Source: Leptoclinus maculatus
Taxonomy: Eukaryota; Chordata; Actinopteri; Perciformes; Stichaeidae
Length of the DNA stretch: 64,000 nt
Direction of reading: 5' to 3'
Assembly (NCBI GenBank): GCA_032191485.1
Contig: JAVDOI010000004.1
Location: 17,733,443-17,797,442, forward strand
Shown here: positions 45,701-56,690 of the stretch, piece by piece
How the letters are laid out: the number at the start of each line of letters is the position of its first letter
Numbering within the stretch: position 1 is the first letter of the stretch
Program-made: the position numbers and the translations under genes
Notes under the pieces: generated by a model
What the model was told of the DNA's origin: nothing
What the model saw: only the letters and a program-made list of their open reading frames with translations
Database searches by the model: none

Positions 45701-47115
45701 TATAAACTTCTTAGTTGTTGTAAACTTTAAATGGTGATGCCTGGTTTTGGCAAAACAAAACATTTTCCAAATGTCAATACCTGACAGTCTTGCAGAGCTC
45801 TCTTACACTCTGATTGCGCTCTTTGGCCATTCTCCACAAGTCCAACACAGCAAGGCCAAGGCATTCCTCTTGAGCACTCAAAGGTGGACACACTCCTGCT
45901 TCACTTGCAATAAAGTCACTTCGCAACTATGTACCAAAAAAAATAATCAGTGAGGACATAGTCTTTAATATATGGTCAATACATGCAACCATTTCTGTCA
46001 TGCACTGTTTTACACTTTCATATTTGAAAAAAAAAGTGACACTTTTGATGCATTTTTTTGCACCATATAAAAGTAAGTTTTTGTACTTTCACTATTTGTA
46101 AGGGATTTCAGGAGGATGTCTTGAATATTATGCCAGTGTCTCTAATTGAATGTGAAGATTTATCCAAGCAACTTATGGATAAATGTCAATTAGACACAAA
46201 GAAGAATATTGGTGGTATATATCCCAAAAAATTACAAATACTGATATAGATATGAAATGTACTAATTTAGAAAACAATATATCATTAAATTGTGTATCTC
46301 AGAGAGCCAATAAATTAAATGTTTATAAATGTTTTTTTACTTCACCTGAGTAAAGAGATAATCAATGACCCCGCCGTCAAACACTGGACTGATTCTGTCT
46401 CTGGTCAAACTGTAGCGGTACGATGTTCCTGGTCCTTGTCCAAACCAGTTTCCAAAGAAAAACCTGTACACCAAAAATAAGTCCATTGTACAGCATAACA
46501 TGACATTATTTCTAACCACTGCGTTAATTTATCAAATTATACATTAGACTTTTTGACTTACATTAAGTTTGCTGGTTTGAACATGATACATAAAATACCT
46601 TAACATAGCATAATGTACACTAATTTCTGAAGTTAATGAGCACGATGCTTCAGTTATTTTTTACCTACCTGACTCTAAAGTGAACTTGTACGTTTTCTTC
46701 TGTGTTGAACATGTGCGATGGAGGATACCAAAATGAGAGATCCGCAGATGCCAAACCAAAAACACTTTGGTACACTGGTAAGATTCCTGGATAAAGAGAT
46801 CACATATATCATCATAGACCAGTCGATGATATAATGACTACCCTTGCAATTCATTTTTTGCAGTTTTGTGGCGAGAAGCCTTCAGTTAGACTCATGTTTT
46901 GCCAGTAAAATCTTACCACATTTTTTGCCTGCTTGGATGCAGACATTTTCAGCAGAGATTTGGCCAGATGAAATGTGTATTGTTGTTGCATCCTTTGTGG
47001 CTGGTAGGAAGTAGAGATGTACTTGTAAACTGGGACCATTGCTAGACCTGGACCTCTGGCTGCCGCCCCGGTCTCTGATCACCAGAGGGGCTGACTCCTC
47101 CTCACTGAGATCCAT
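36773..47115 (-). CDS. jak3: jak3: Janus tyrosine kinase 3 (23 coding exons)
   Basis: JAK3 binds the cytokine common gamma chain and phosphorylates STATs; it is cytosolic and membrane-receptor bound. Exons (start-end, transcript order): 47115-46917, 46786-46669, 46463-46346, 45926-45781, 45594-45291, 44640-44521, 44389-44232, 44145-44034, 43594-43414, 43141-43017, 42703-42572, 42457-42370, 41959-41835, 41728-41590, 41308-41157, 40900-40750, 40500-40373, 39277-39088, 38540-38419, 37840-37668, 37426-37309, 37169-37062, 36892-36773. All junctions are GT-AG and in phase; total 1108 residues (human about 1124). FERM is N-terminal (GILPVYQSVFGLAS), SH2-like has FLLRQSP (R409), the pseudokinase has HGN (649-651) and DPG (677-679), and the kinase has GKGNFG, K857, HRD (948-950), DFG (968-970) and Tyr981-Tyr982. 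DNTGELVAVK, and sequence throughout, favour JAK3 over JAK1, JAK2 and TYK2. No breaks are seen. Confidence 0.92.
39386..40305. repeat. Duplicated repeat inside jak3 intron 17
   Basis: Two diverged direct copies (about 39386-39665 and 39892-40305) share TTCA-TCAATCTACTTCACNCTTTGCG near the start, GGTGC-ATTTGG in the middle, and TTCCCTGGAGTCA with CTCGACAACGCTGCAAG at the end. The intron lies between coding exons 40500-40373 and 39277-39088. It does not touch splice sites. Confidence 0.75.
43344..43370. repeat. (TG)n microsatellite in a jak3 intron
   Basis: About thirteen TG dinucleotides lie between the exons at 43414 and 43017, outside the splice signals. Confidence 0.9.
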
Positions 47116-47123
47116 GGGTACTT
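47116..47123 (-). other. jak3: jak3 5' UTR end and splice acceptor of the first coding exon
   Basis: The sequence TTTGGTCCGCAG, then AAGTACCC before the ATG, is a good acceptor, so a non-coding first exon lies upstream. I could not place that exon or the promoter between 47.2 and 50 kb. Confidence 0.6.
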
Positions 47124-50100
47124 CTGCGGACCAAATCAACAGAGTTGTCTTATTATTATGGATCTATATATATATATAATTTTCAGACAGCTAACTGATT
47201 GGCAGGAAACTGATTGTGGTGACATAATTATAGCAATTTCAAATGGAAATTAAGTTGTTGGAGATTCTTGAAAAATGATATAACCCTCTATTTTTGAGGT
47301 AATGTCAGTTGAGTCATTGCTTAATATTGATAAAAAATATCCAAAAGTTTCTGAAAAAATATCAATATTTGTGTAGTAGTTTGCTAAAAGTTGCATCATC
47401 TCTGCCCACAGGAAGTAATAACACTATACAACTGAAATCAAAGCAAGAGGAAAATCTAAATGAAACAACAGCAAGTGAGTGCTCTGTGGACTTATATTAC
47501 TCCTCATTTGCCACTTTCATAATAAGCATCACAAATAATCATCTTAAATAAACATGTGTGTTTGCAGCTCTTCACTATTTGTCAGAGTTAAATAGTTTTC
47601 ATCTACTGGCTACAGTCAGCCAGTAACTATTTGTTGTCTGCGCCAGGGGATCATCAGCCGTGGGTGTGTCCGTGAGTGGGTGTGCACCTCTGTGTCTGTC
47701 CACGGTTAATCTCGCATTCTGCTGCAGCAAACTGCATACTATTTTGGGTGCCCAGTTATTGCTGCATGCTCAAGGACTTCCTATGTTTGCGATGACTCAC
47801 ACATTCTCAAAACATCCTTTATTGCTTGTTTTATTCTTCCATTGACTACCTGCTGACTCCTCACTCACTTCTCTTAATCAACCCCAGGCCAGTAGGGACC
47901 GCTACTCTGCACCCACAGGGGGAGGATAACAGTAGCTGGTGTGTTTGGCTAACAACTAACAGAACTACCAGTACACTCGCTGTGCACCTTTCTAGTTAAC
48001 AATATACTTTTTTGTTTGTTTGTTTGTTTGATTCTAAATTATGGAAAAGCAAATACATAATGTAAAAGCTGAAAGCGAAATCAGATGTTCTTGTGTGTCT
48101 CATGTCACTGTTTTCCAAATGTTAGTGGTGAAAAAAGTATTCATTAATTAATTAAAAGACAATGTGTATTAAATGGCCAGAAGTTTAGTGTAAAACATTT
48201 TTTTTAAATTAACTAACATCAACAGAAGTTGAAGATCTGTTGATGTTATATCAAAAATGTCTATGTATTGTATTGCAGCGATATCTACTGAAATGAACAT
48301 GCTGACTGACCCATACTGTCCTGCTATACCACTTGTTCCTTGAGAGGCAATGGTAAGTCACTGTAGCTAGTGTCTACCTTCAGTCCAGAGAACAAAGAGT
48401 TCGACCTAACCCGCAGGCTCTCAAAAGTTGAAAGTAATATTTTAGTAGCATTCTGCAACACCGTAAAAGTCATTGAGTGATTTATTTAAGTATCATTTAG
48501 CCACGACAGGTTTGCTGAACTGATGCAAATTTACATAGTTTTTGTTGTATGACTTGCATCGTTGGTAGTTATTGAGATAAGAGAATGTGATTCAGAGTCA
48601 TGTTCCCCACCCACAATTTACGAGCAAGTCTATAAAAAAACCTAGCCACTAAAGACAATTACTTTTATGGGATGTAGAATTAAGGTTTACAGTATGTAAA
48701 ATGTCATGTATAAAACTTTTTACATTGGTATATAAAAGTTGTTTGTGTTATATGTGGAGAATTCCCATGACTTTAAATTATGTTTTGAAATGTCAGATGT
48801 AGATTTGTGGGGATTCCCGTTATATCACAATGACAATGTTCTGCTGTAGCAGAATCAGGAACAGAGTGAACTTCATAATACTCTTTAATAATACACAATA
48901 GTGTTTCACATTTCCATTGTTGGCTTTCAAATACTTTACTTTGATAACAATACAGATCTGATTACTTTCATCTGGCAAATCATTAACACAAACAAAGTTT
49001 ACATATGAACTATAACAGACGGTAGTAGTTGAATAGAAGTTAAAAAAAATAGCTATAGACAGAGCTAAAACATAGAAGCACATTCTCCACTGTGTATTAT
49101 GGTTCCTTATGATATATATAAAAATAAACTGACCTTTTACATTTGTACAGCAAGCGTTTACTTGTCGATCATTTGTTCCTGTAAAACAGGACTTTCTTCT
49201 TTGAATTCACCGTTTATGCTGTACGTGTGTGTGTGTGTGCGTCTGACAGGAAGTTCAATAGGATTTCCTGATTAACATAAGCACATGCGACACTAACAAG
49301 TTTCTTGTCATCTCTGCCGAGCCATTTTCATCCTACTTATTACAAATAACAAAACACTTCACTTCTCAGAATAATTGGATTTTAAATATCAGGGTTTACC
49401 ATTATCAAGTGATAATACTACAAATTTGTTTGCACAAAGAAAGATAAAGAAAACTGCCAACTAGATTTTCTGATTCATTCCTTCAAATTCTAGATAAAGC
49501 ATGCTTTTGCCTTGCTAATGGTGACTTTGAGGCCAGCTGTGCCTGTCCAATACTTCCACTGCAAGATATGTCAACAACAGTTGATCAGATATTTATGGTT
49601 ACAACAGTTTTGATTCCTATCCTTTTGTACCACACTGTAGTCCATGCAAAGTTTTCTCAAAATCCTAAGGGCAATTTTTCATTCAATTTGTTGCATATTT
49701 ATGATACCTAGAGCTCTTAATGTTACAATTTTAACCCTACTACAAGGAAGAATAAAAATAATATAGAAAAACAATCAACAGCATTCTTTTCTTCCATTCA
49801 ACACTTGTATACAGTGGGGTTTATTGATCAACACATCCTCCATGGGGTAGTATAGTGGGAAGAAATCAGCATACACACACACATCTTTCATGTCCAGTTA
49901 GAGTCCAAATACATCTTGAATTATTAAAAACTCCTGTCTTTAAATCAACAGTGGTCAGAAAAACTTTCACTAGTGATGATATGGTACATTCAAGGACTGC
50001 TTATACAAGGGAAGAGCTTCATTTAACGTGAATCTAAAGCAAATTTAGTTCAGCACAGAAATTGACTCATCTGACATTACAGGAAAAGAGAACCAGCTGA

Positions 50101-50300
50101 CAACTGTGGTTTCCCTTTTCAGTCTGCGAGGGGTTTAGCAGTTTCCTGTTGTAGCTGTTAGAAAACCACCTTCTCTAAACTGCTGTTTGTATTACATGTT
50201 CCTTTAATTACTCCTTTCATTTTTTCTGATCTATTTAATACTAGGTTTTTGTGCCATATTTATCAATTTTCTTACCTTTTTCTTGTTAATGATGTTTAGG

Positions 50301-50343
<43 letters not shown>

Positions 50344-50400
50344 AAGGTACACATTCAATTATAGTTTCGGTGTTAGCAAGCATCCTTTAAGGAAAACCCT
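47124..50400. other. Upstream of jak3; no gene recognised
   Basis: The stretch is AT-rich with small simple repeats (GT run near 49225-49240, TA run at about 50307-50340). The minus-strand frame 48820-49083 (87 residues) matches nothing I know. A splice-like block at 48272-48354 (CAG before, GTAAGT after) is the only exon-like hint. The jak3 promoter is presumably somewhere here. Confidence 0.4.
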
Positions 50401-51840
50401 GGTGACGGCAAGGTTTAAAATGTCAGTTCCGCCCTTGCCCAGCTGCGTGCATATATGGGAGTACAACATGCCAAGGCTTCGCTCATGGACTCAGCGTCCT
50501 TTGAGCAAAGAGGATCCTGGAGCACCACATGAGTGTTGGCAGCCTCAAAAGCCCACCTTTGCCTCTCCGACACCTCGGCAAAGCCCAGAGAGAAGCGACT
50601 AGTACTAGCTGGGAAGAAGTGGTAGAGGACCCCGACCAACTCTTCAACTCAGAAGACGACGAGGATAGGGTTAACCTCCTCCTCGGTGACGAGAATTCGA
50701 TGGATGATGAAGATGCTATGCAGCTCCATAGGCAGGGAAGTGCAGCCTTCTCTTGCCCCCCGGCAAGGTCGACCTGCATGAGGTGTATAAACGAGTGGTA
50801 ACCAGGTTGGCTGTTGAATGGCCCGCATTGTTGAATGACAAAGGGGAGGAGAAGAATATATACGATGGCAGGATCTTGCCTTTCGCCAGGTCCCGACGTA
50901 TTTGTGTTCAGTTTTGAGCTTCAAACCCCCACGTCCCCTCAATGTCAAAGCTGAAGAATGGCGTTCATGCGCAGTTCACCCTTGGGAGTTTATAATCATT
51001 GCCGGGGGTTACAGGTTTCAGTTTGAAACAAAACCATCATCTTTCAATGGTTCGTTGTTTTCAGAGGCCGAACAGGAAGCCACAGAGGCTTTGGAGGGCG
51101 AAATCTCTTCTCTCTTAATCCGAATTGTGTTGGAGGAGATAAATCTGGGCTTCTACTTCCCACTATGTCCTCATTTCAAAAAGGGAGGTTTACTACGTCC
51201 AATTCTAGATTTACATTTCCTAAATTCTCACCTTCTCAAATACAGGTTCAGGATGCTCACACTCGGTGTTCTGTTCTGTTCAATTGACCAAACAACTGGT
51301 TCACATCAATAGATCTGCAGGATGCTTATTGTCAAATAAGTTTATATACAATCTGATGCAAGCCACAGGTTTCAGAGTGCTCCCGTATCTGGTCGATCTT
51401 CTCCTCTGCGCCAGTAGCAGGGAGGAAGCGGAGAGAGACAAGCAGGGGTTTGAGCTTCAGTGTCAATTGTTGTGGAAATGTATCATATTGTTCTTTTAGA
51501 TATAACTGGTATCGCTTAAACCTGCATACATGCAGACGACACCAACTAGACTCATTTAAACCCAAATAATAAATGTTATCATATCTAAGGCATATCATGT
51601 ATGGCTTGCTATGACGTCATCCTGATCTCACAATTTAGGGATTTCCAACACTGGACGGACAACGACATTGCAGTGGGTTGGGGTTTCTGCGCAATGCCTT
51701 TGTCTCCATCATTAGAAGGACCCAGGTGTGTTTACCACCCGCATCCCCTTGGGCCAGGTTGCTATGAAGAAAACAGTGACAACAGATTCTTCAAAGCCAC
51801 TGGAAAACAACCAATGTGAGGGGAGAGATTAATCGTGTGC
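50400..51840 (+). pseudogene. DIRS-like retrotransposon remnant
   Basis: Around 51180-51410 the translation KGGLLRPILDLHFLNSHLLK then YRFRMLTL and (frame-shifted) WFTSIDLQDAYCQISLY matches the reverse transcriptase of DIRS-like elements (…GLRPILDLR.LN, FKMLT, .IDLKDAYFH). Upstream, a proline/serine-rich and acidic stretch (about 50400-50950, EEVVEDPDQLFNSEDDED) could be its gag-like ORF, and SREEAERD near 51415 follows the RT. Several stops and frameshifts are present. A tyrosine recombinase was not found. A gypsy-type origin is the alternative. Confidence 0.55.
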
Positions 51841-53149
51841 AATAGCTCTACTGAGCAGTCAAAGACCCTCAGAAAGCTGCTTGGCATGGGGTCAAGGGCC
51901 AACTGAAGATACGATAATAGATAACTACTCTGAGCAAATCAGCATCAACAGCCGCAAAATGATCGGATTAGCCACGCGCCTAAAGGCAGTCCGGGTAGTT
52001 GTAAAGGTGAGAAGCCCTTATGTTCATCTTGTTTTCTCCTGTTTATCTGTTAGGGAGGTAGCTAAGCTGCCTGTATTTTTTTTTTGTTTATTTTGGGAAT
52101 AGTTAAGTTAGAATATTCATAACGATTGATTTGTTTATTGTTATGGGCGAGGCTCACCATGACGCCTATTGCTACCACAACACTAAGGTGCATTGTGACA
52201 TCCAGTTAGTCCACTTTCTGTACCATCCAAATCATGGGACTCTGAGAACATGGGGTCAATGCTGCTGTTGTATTTTTATTTCATATAATTACTTCTGTTA
52301 ATCAACATTTAAAAAAAATAAGCATGCATTCTAAAGGTCAATGAATCACTTTGCCTTTTTTTCAGCAAAAATTTAATAATTTCTCCGTTTCCAGCTCCTT
52401 AAATGAATACTTTCATGTTTTCTATGATGGGTAGGCTAGAATGAACATCTTGTATTCAGACAAAACAATATGTATATTTTGTGGACTAAACAATTATTGA
52501 TTCATCAAGAAATTAATCATCAGATTAATACAAATAGGACTACTATTACATGGTAAGAAGTCTATAGACTCAGTCGTAGTTTTAAACAGTAACAGACAGA
52601 ATCATATTTTAGAATAATAATTACCCTCTCATTTTTCCTCTCTTCCCCACCTCAATTTTCTATCCATCCATCTCATAAGTACACACACAACAGCAACCAT
52701 GTTAACGTAAACAGTCGCACACACACACACGCGCACACACACACACACAGAGCGATCATGCGCTGCAGAAAGCACCAGCATTTTGCGTTTGATCATGCAC
52801 TTTAAAGATCTGACTGTGCAACTTATTTTGTCCTTTTACCGCACACACCTGAGTGGCTTTTATAGGGGTCGACAAGGAAACATGTACACACGCCTCAAGC
52901 AAGTGTTACAGGTACCAGGACTGTTCAACTCGCCTGCTCCGCAGAATCTTTTATTTACCATACTCAAAAACATAAGGTGCAAAACATATGGTAAAACAAA
53001 TTTAACAGTCTTAGACAATATCACAATATTACGAAATGTTCACTGAGCCACAAACAATACTTTCGACGGACGTGACGGTGTGGGGCCATTTTCGCTAACG
53101 CGGCACACCGGACAATCAAACTAGACACCCACACAACCACATTCATATA
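51841..53149. other. No gene recognised; contains (CA)n
   Basis: Non-coding DNA with a CA/CG-rich simple repeat at about 52714-52750. Around 53043-53120 a GC-richer block precedes the Tc1 insertion. Short ORFs such as 52783-53046 show no known motif. Confidence 0.4.
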
Positions 53150-53151
53150 TA

Positions 53152-54776
53152 CAGTGGGTACGGAAAGTATTCAGACCCCTTTACATTTTTCACTCTTTGT
53201 TTCATTGCAGCCATTTGCTAAAATCAAAAAAGTTCATTTTATTTCTCATTAATGTACACGCAGCAGCACCCCATCTTGACAGAAAAAAACAGAAATGTAG
53301 ACATTTTTGCAAATTTGTTAAAAAAGAAAAATGAAATATCACATGGTCATAAGTATTCAGACCCTTTGCTGTGACACTCATATTTAACTCACATGCTGTC
53401 CATTTCTTCTGATCCTCCTTGAGATGGTTCTACTCCTTCATTGGAGTCCAGGTGTGTTTAATTAAACTGATTGGACTTGATTAGGAAAGGCACACACCTG
53501 TCTATATAAGACCTTACAGCGCATGTCAGAGCAAATGAGAATCATGAGGTCAAAGGAACGGCCCAAGGAGCTCAGAGACAGAATTGTGGCAAGGCACAGA
53601 TCTGGCCAAGGCTACAAAAGAATTTCTGCAGCACTCAAGGTTCCTAAGAGCACAGTGGCCTCCATAATCCTTAAATGGAAGAAGTTTGGGACGACCAGAA
53701 CTCTTCCTAGACCTGGCCGTCCAGCCAAACTGAGCAATCGTGGGAGAAGAGCCTTGGTGAGAGAGGTAAAGAAGAACCCAAAGATCACTGTGGCTGAGCT
53801 CCAGAGATGCAGTAGGGAGATGGGAGAAAGTTCCACAAAGTCAACTATCACTGCAGCCCTCCACCAGTCGGGGCTTTATGGCAGAGTGGCCCGACGGAAG
53901 CCTCTCCTAACGGCAAGACATATGAAAGCCTGCATAGAGTTTGCCAAAAAACACATGAAGGACTCCCAGACTATGAGAAATAAGATTCTCTGGTCTGATG
54001 AGACCAAGATTTTACTTTTTGGTGTTAATTCTAAGCGGTATGTGTGGAGAAAACCAGGCACTGCTCATCACCTGCCCAATACAATCCCAACAGTGAAACA
54101 TGGTGGTGGCAGCATCATGCTATGGGGGTGTTTTTCAGCTGCAGGGACAGGACGACTGGTTGCAATTGAAGGAAAGATGAATGCGGCCAAGTACAGAGAT
54201 ATCCTGGAAGAAAACCTCTTCCAGAGTGCTCTGGACCTCAGACTGGGCCGAAGGTTCACCTTCCAACAAGACAATGACCCTAAGCACACAGCTAAAATAA
54301 CAAAGAAGTGGCTTCGGAACAACTCTGTGACCATTCTTGACTGGCCCAGCCAGAGCCCTGACCTAAACCCAATTGAGCATCTCTGGAGCGACCTGAAAAT
54401 GGCTGTCCACCAACGTTCACCATCCAACCTGACGGAACTGGAGAGGATCTGCAAGGAAGAATGGCAGAGGATCCCCAAATCCAGGTGTGAAAAACTTGTT
54501 GCATCATTCCCAATAAGACTCATGGCTGTACTAGCTCAAAAGGGTGCTTCTACTCAATACTGAGCAAAGGGTCTGAATACTTATGACCATGTGATATTTC
54601 AGTTTTTCTTTTTTAAGAAATTTGCAGAAATTTCTACATTTCTGTTTTTTTCTGTCAAGATGGGGTGCTGCGTGTACATTGAGAAATAAAATGAACTTTT
54701 TTGATCTTAGCAAATGGCTGCAATGAAACAAAGAGTGAACAATTTAAAGGGGTCTGAATACTTTCCGTACCCACTG
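53152..54776 (+). mobile_element. Complete Tc1-like transposon with IR/DR ends
   Basis: The 1625-bp element is bounded by CAGTGGGTACGGAAAGTATT and its inverted copy, with TA on both sides (53150-53151, 54777-54778). The inverted repeats are about 215 bp and almost identical. Each holds the phrase AAGTATTCAGACCC twice, at the outer end and about 195 bp inside, the IR/DR layout of elements such as Sleeping Beauty. One open transposase lies between them. Confidence 0.97.
53523..54563 (+). CDS. Tc1-like transposase (intact, 346 residues)
   Basis: The enzyme binds the transposon ends and moves the element by cut-and-paste into TA sites in the nucleus. An N-terminal paired-like DNA-binding region holds two helix-turn-helix parts (GYKRISAALKVPKSTVASII and about residues 75-115) around the GRPAKLS linker. 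The catalytic domain is a DD34E: WSDETK holds the first Asp, QQDNDPKHTAK the second, and NPIEHLW the Glu, with 34 residues between the last two. KHGGGSIMLWGCFS is the Gly-rich box. Length and motifs are those of active family members. There is no stop or frameshift, and the first ATG gives a family-like start. Confidence 0.96.
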   Translation: MSEQMRIMRSKERPKELRDRIVARHRSGQGYKRISAALKVPKSTVASIILKWKKFGTTRTLPRPGRPAKLSNRGRRALVREVKKNPKITVAELQRCSREMGESSTKSTITAALHQSGLYGRVARRKPLLTARHMKACIEFAKKHMKDSQTMRNKILWSDETKILLFGVNSKRYVWRKPGTAHHLPNTIPTVKHGGGSIMLWGCFSAAGTGRLVAIEGKMNAAKYRDILEENLFQSALDLRLGRRFTFQQDNDPKHTAKITKKWLRNNSVTILDWPSQSPDLNPIEHLWSDLKMAVHQRSPSNLTELERICKEEWQRIPKSRCEKLVASFPIRLMAVLAQKGASTQY

Positions 54777-55454
54777 TATATACATTAACAGACATCCATC
54801 TCCTAGCTACCTAGCCGCCAAAACAGCATGCTCATCTAAACAGACTCATTCATTACTCAATACTTCCTCACTCATCTGCAAACAGGACACACAAATGTCC
54901 TGGGCAATTTCACGTCTGTTCATCTCGCCTGCTCCGCTGAAGGAGGGAACGGCATTGCGACATCATGGTCGTAAATCTACTGTCGTAAAGCCTGCCCGAA
55001 GCAAAGCAAAAAGCACCACCCTGCCCCCTGCTTGCTACAGGGTGGAATGTACATTCCATACATAATGAAAGCATGTCCGTCCTTTATAAAATTATTATAT
55101 TTCTAGAATATACAATGCTCACTTTAAACCATATTGGCTGTCTATGAACACAAAACACATTAACACACATGTGAAAACACATTGGTGGGCGTCACACACT
55201 CCCCGACAAAATAACAAAATGGCTCCTGACATTTCCAAAATTCAAAAGTCCCAAACTAACATTATCAAAATACATATAACTCACAATTTCTCTCAACATC
55301 AGAAACTCCCTTTAAAATCCATAAACAGGTGTAATGTATGGCATGTATGGTGCAGGTTGGTATGTCAGTGGGAAATGGTAAGGTGTACCCCATAATGGTA
55401 AGTAAGGTGCACTGTATGCCCCGACTGTGTTAACTGTAGGGTTCGGCTTAAAAA
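54777..55454. other. No gene recognised
   Basis: AT-rich sequence between the Tc1 insertion and the next repeat. The 83-residue frame 55144-55395 has no known motif. Confidence 0.4.
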
Positions 55455-55819
55455 TGTAGCATTCTGGTGTACTCTGAGAAGAAAATTAAGTGATAAGACA
55501 ATTACTTTAAGCAAAGAACTAATTTATTATTCAGTTGTTAATCAGTATTTCAGCTCTATTATTATTATTATTAACCTTTATTTAGACAAAATCCATTGAG
55601 ACCGAGGTCTCATTTTCAAAAGTTTTAGTCATATAAAAACAAAGATTAATATTAATGGACTTCCACTGTTACTGTAAAGCTGTTAGAGTTGTGGCCTATC
55701 TTCTATTTGCAATTAATATGCATTCAATCCAGTTCAATTAAAATGATAATCTACTCTGGCTAAGGTAGCTTATCAAGAGTAAAATAATAGCTGTGATCTA
55801 TACACACCTCTGCATTAGC

Positions 55820-56075
55820 AACCCGCTGAAATGAAGGTACAGGCTCCTTAACCTTCTCTCTCATTACTTCAGGGTTCTTGGGAGCAACTGCATGTGGGAC
55901 TGTTGGGACTGGAAGAACTCTGGCTGTGGTCATTACAGTGAACGGTGTCGGTCAGTGTGATGAGAGGGCATGTGAGCCCTTGTTGCTGTAGATCTCCTTG
56001 GAGCAGAGGCTGCATTCAGCATACCCTGCCTTATCAATGTATTTAAAACACTGACAGCAGGAAGCTGTACTCGCG
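55820..56075 (-). pseudogene. BED-type zinc-finger exon in copy B
   Basis: On the minus strand CFKYIDKAGYAECSLCSKEI followed by NKGSHALSSH gives the C-x2-C ... H-x4-H arrangement of BED fingers seen in hAT and related transposases. Downstream text such as EVMREKVKEPVPSFQRVAN suggests the exon's continuation. A frameshift follows the last His. No catalytic domain was found in the element. Confidence 0.55.
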
Positions 56076-56690
56076 TCTATTGAGACCTCCACCTTTATCC
56101 AGGCCCAGCTCCACTCACAGCTCAGCCCTGCGTCAAGCTGCGCTACACAAACAGCCTCCTCTTCCTGAAGCTCTTTGACCTCATCATCTTATCAGTATCT
56201 GGGCCTCATGTTTCGTGGTCATAAGTTATGACCACAAAATCGCCTCATTCTACTTTGAGTTAAACAACCTGCCAGCAGATCCACCGGTGTTCCGGTTTAA
56301 CGTTAATGAGTGACCGCGTGAACTGAACCGGAACACGGGGGGGGCTGCATGTTTCATCACTAGGGTTGGGTACCGAAAACCGGTGCCAGCGGGCAGTGTG
56401 GGCCTCCCTGGCCCCGGCGATGGGGAGACTGGTCCCAACCCTGAAAAGGTTAGTAATGTAACGTTGATTGCAAATCTTGCATTTATAAAAGTAGGCCTAA
56501 TAACAAATGATAAATTAGGCATTATAACCATGTTTAAGTTAGCTAGCTAGCTACTAGCAAACGGTAGGCTACCTGCAGCCATCATAGCAAGTCAGTGTAA
56601 TGTTAATGAAACTAGCGATGGCATGTGTAGTGATGCTTCTGTTGCCTGTAAAATATTTAACATTATTTATGTTTATTTTTGGCTCTCCAG

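Noticed and set aside
48272..48354. Possible exon with acceptor and GTAAGT donor
   Set aside because: No reading frame with known protein and no partner exons, so it is kept only as a hint.
48820..49083. 87-residue minus-strand hydrophobic ORF
   Set aside because: AT-rich composition, no motif, no splice or promoter context.
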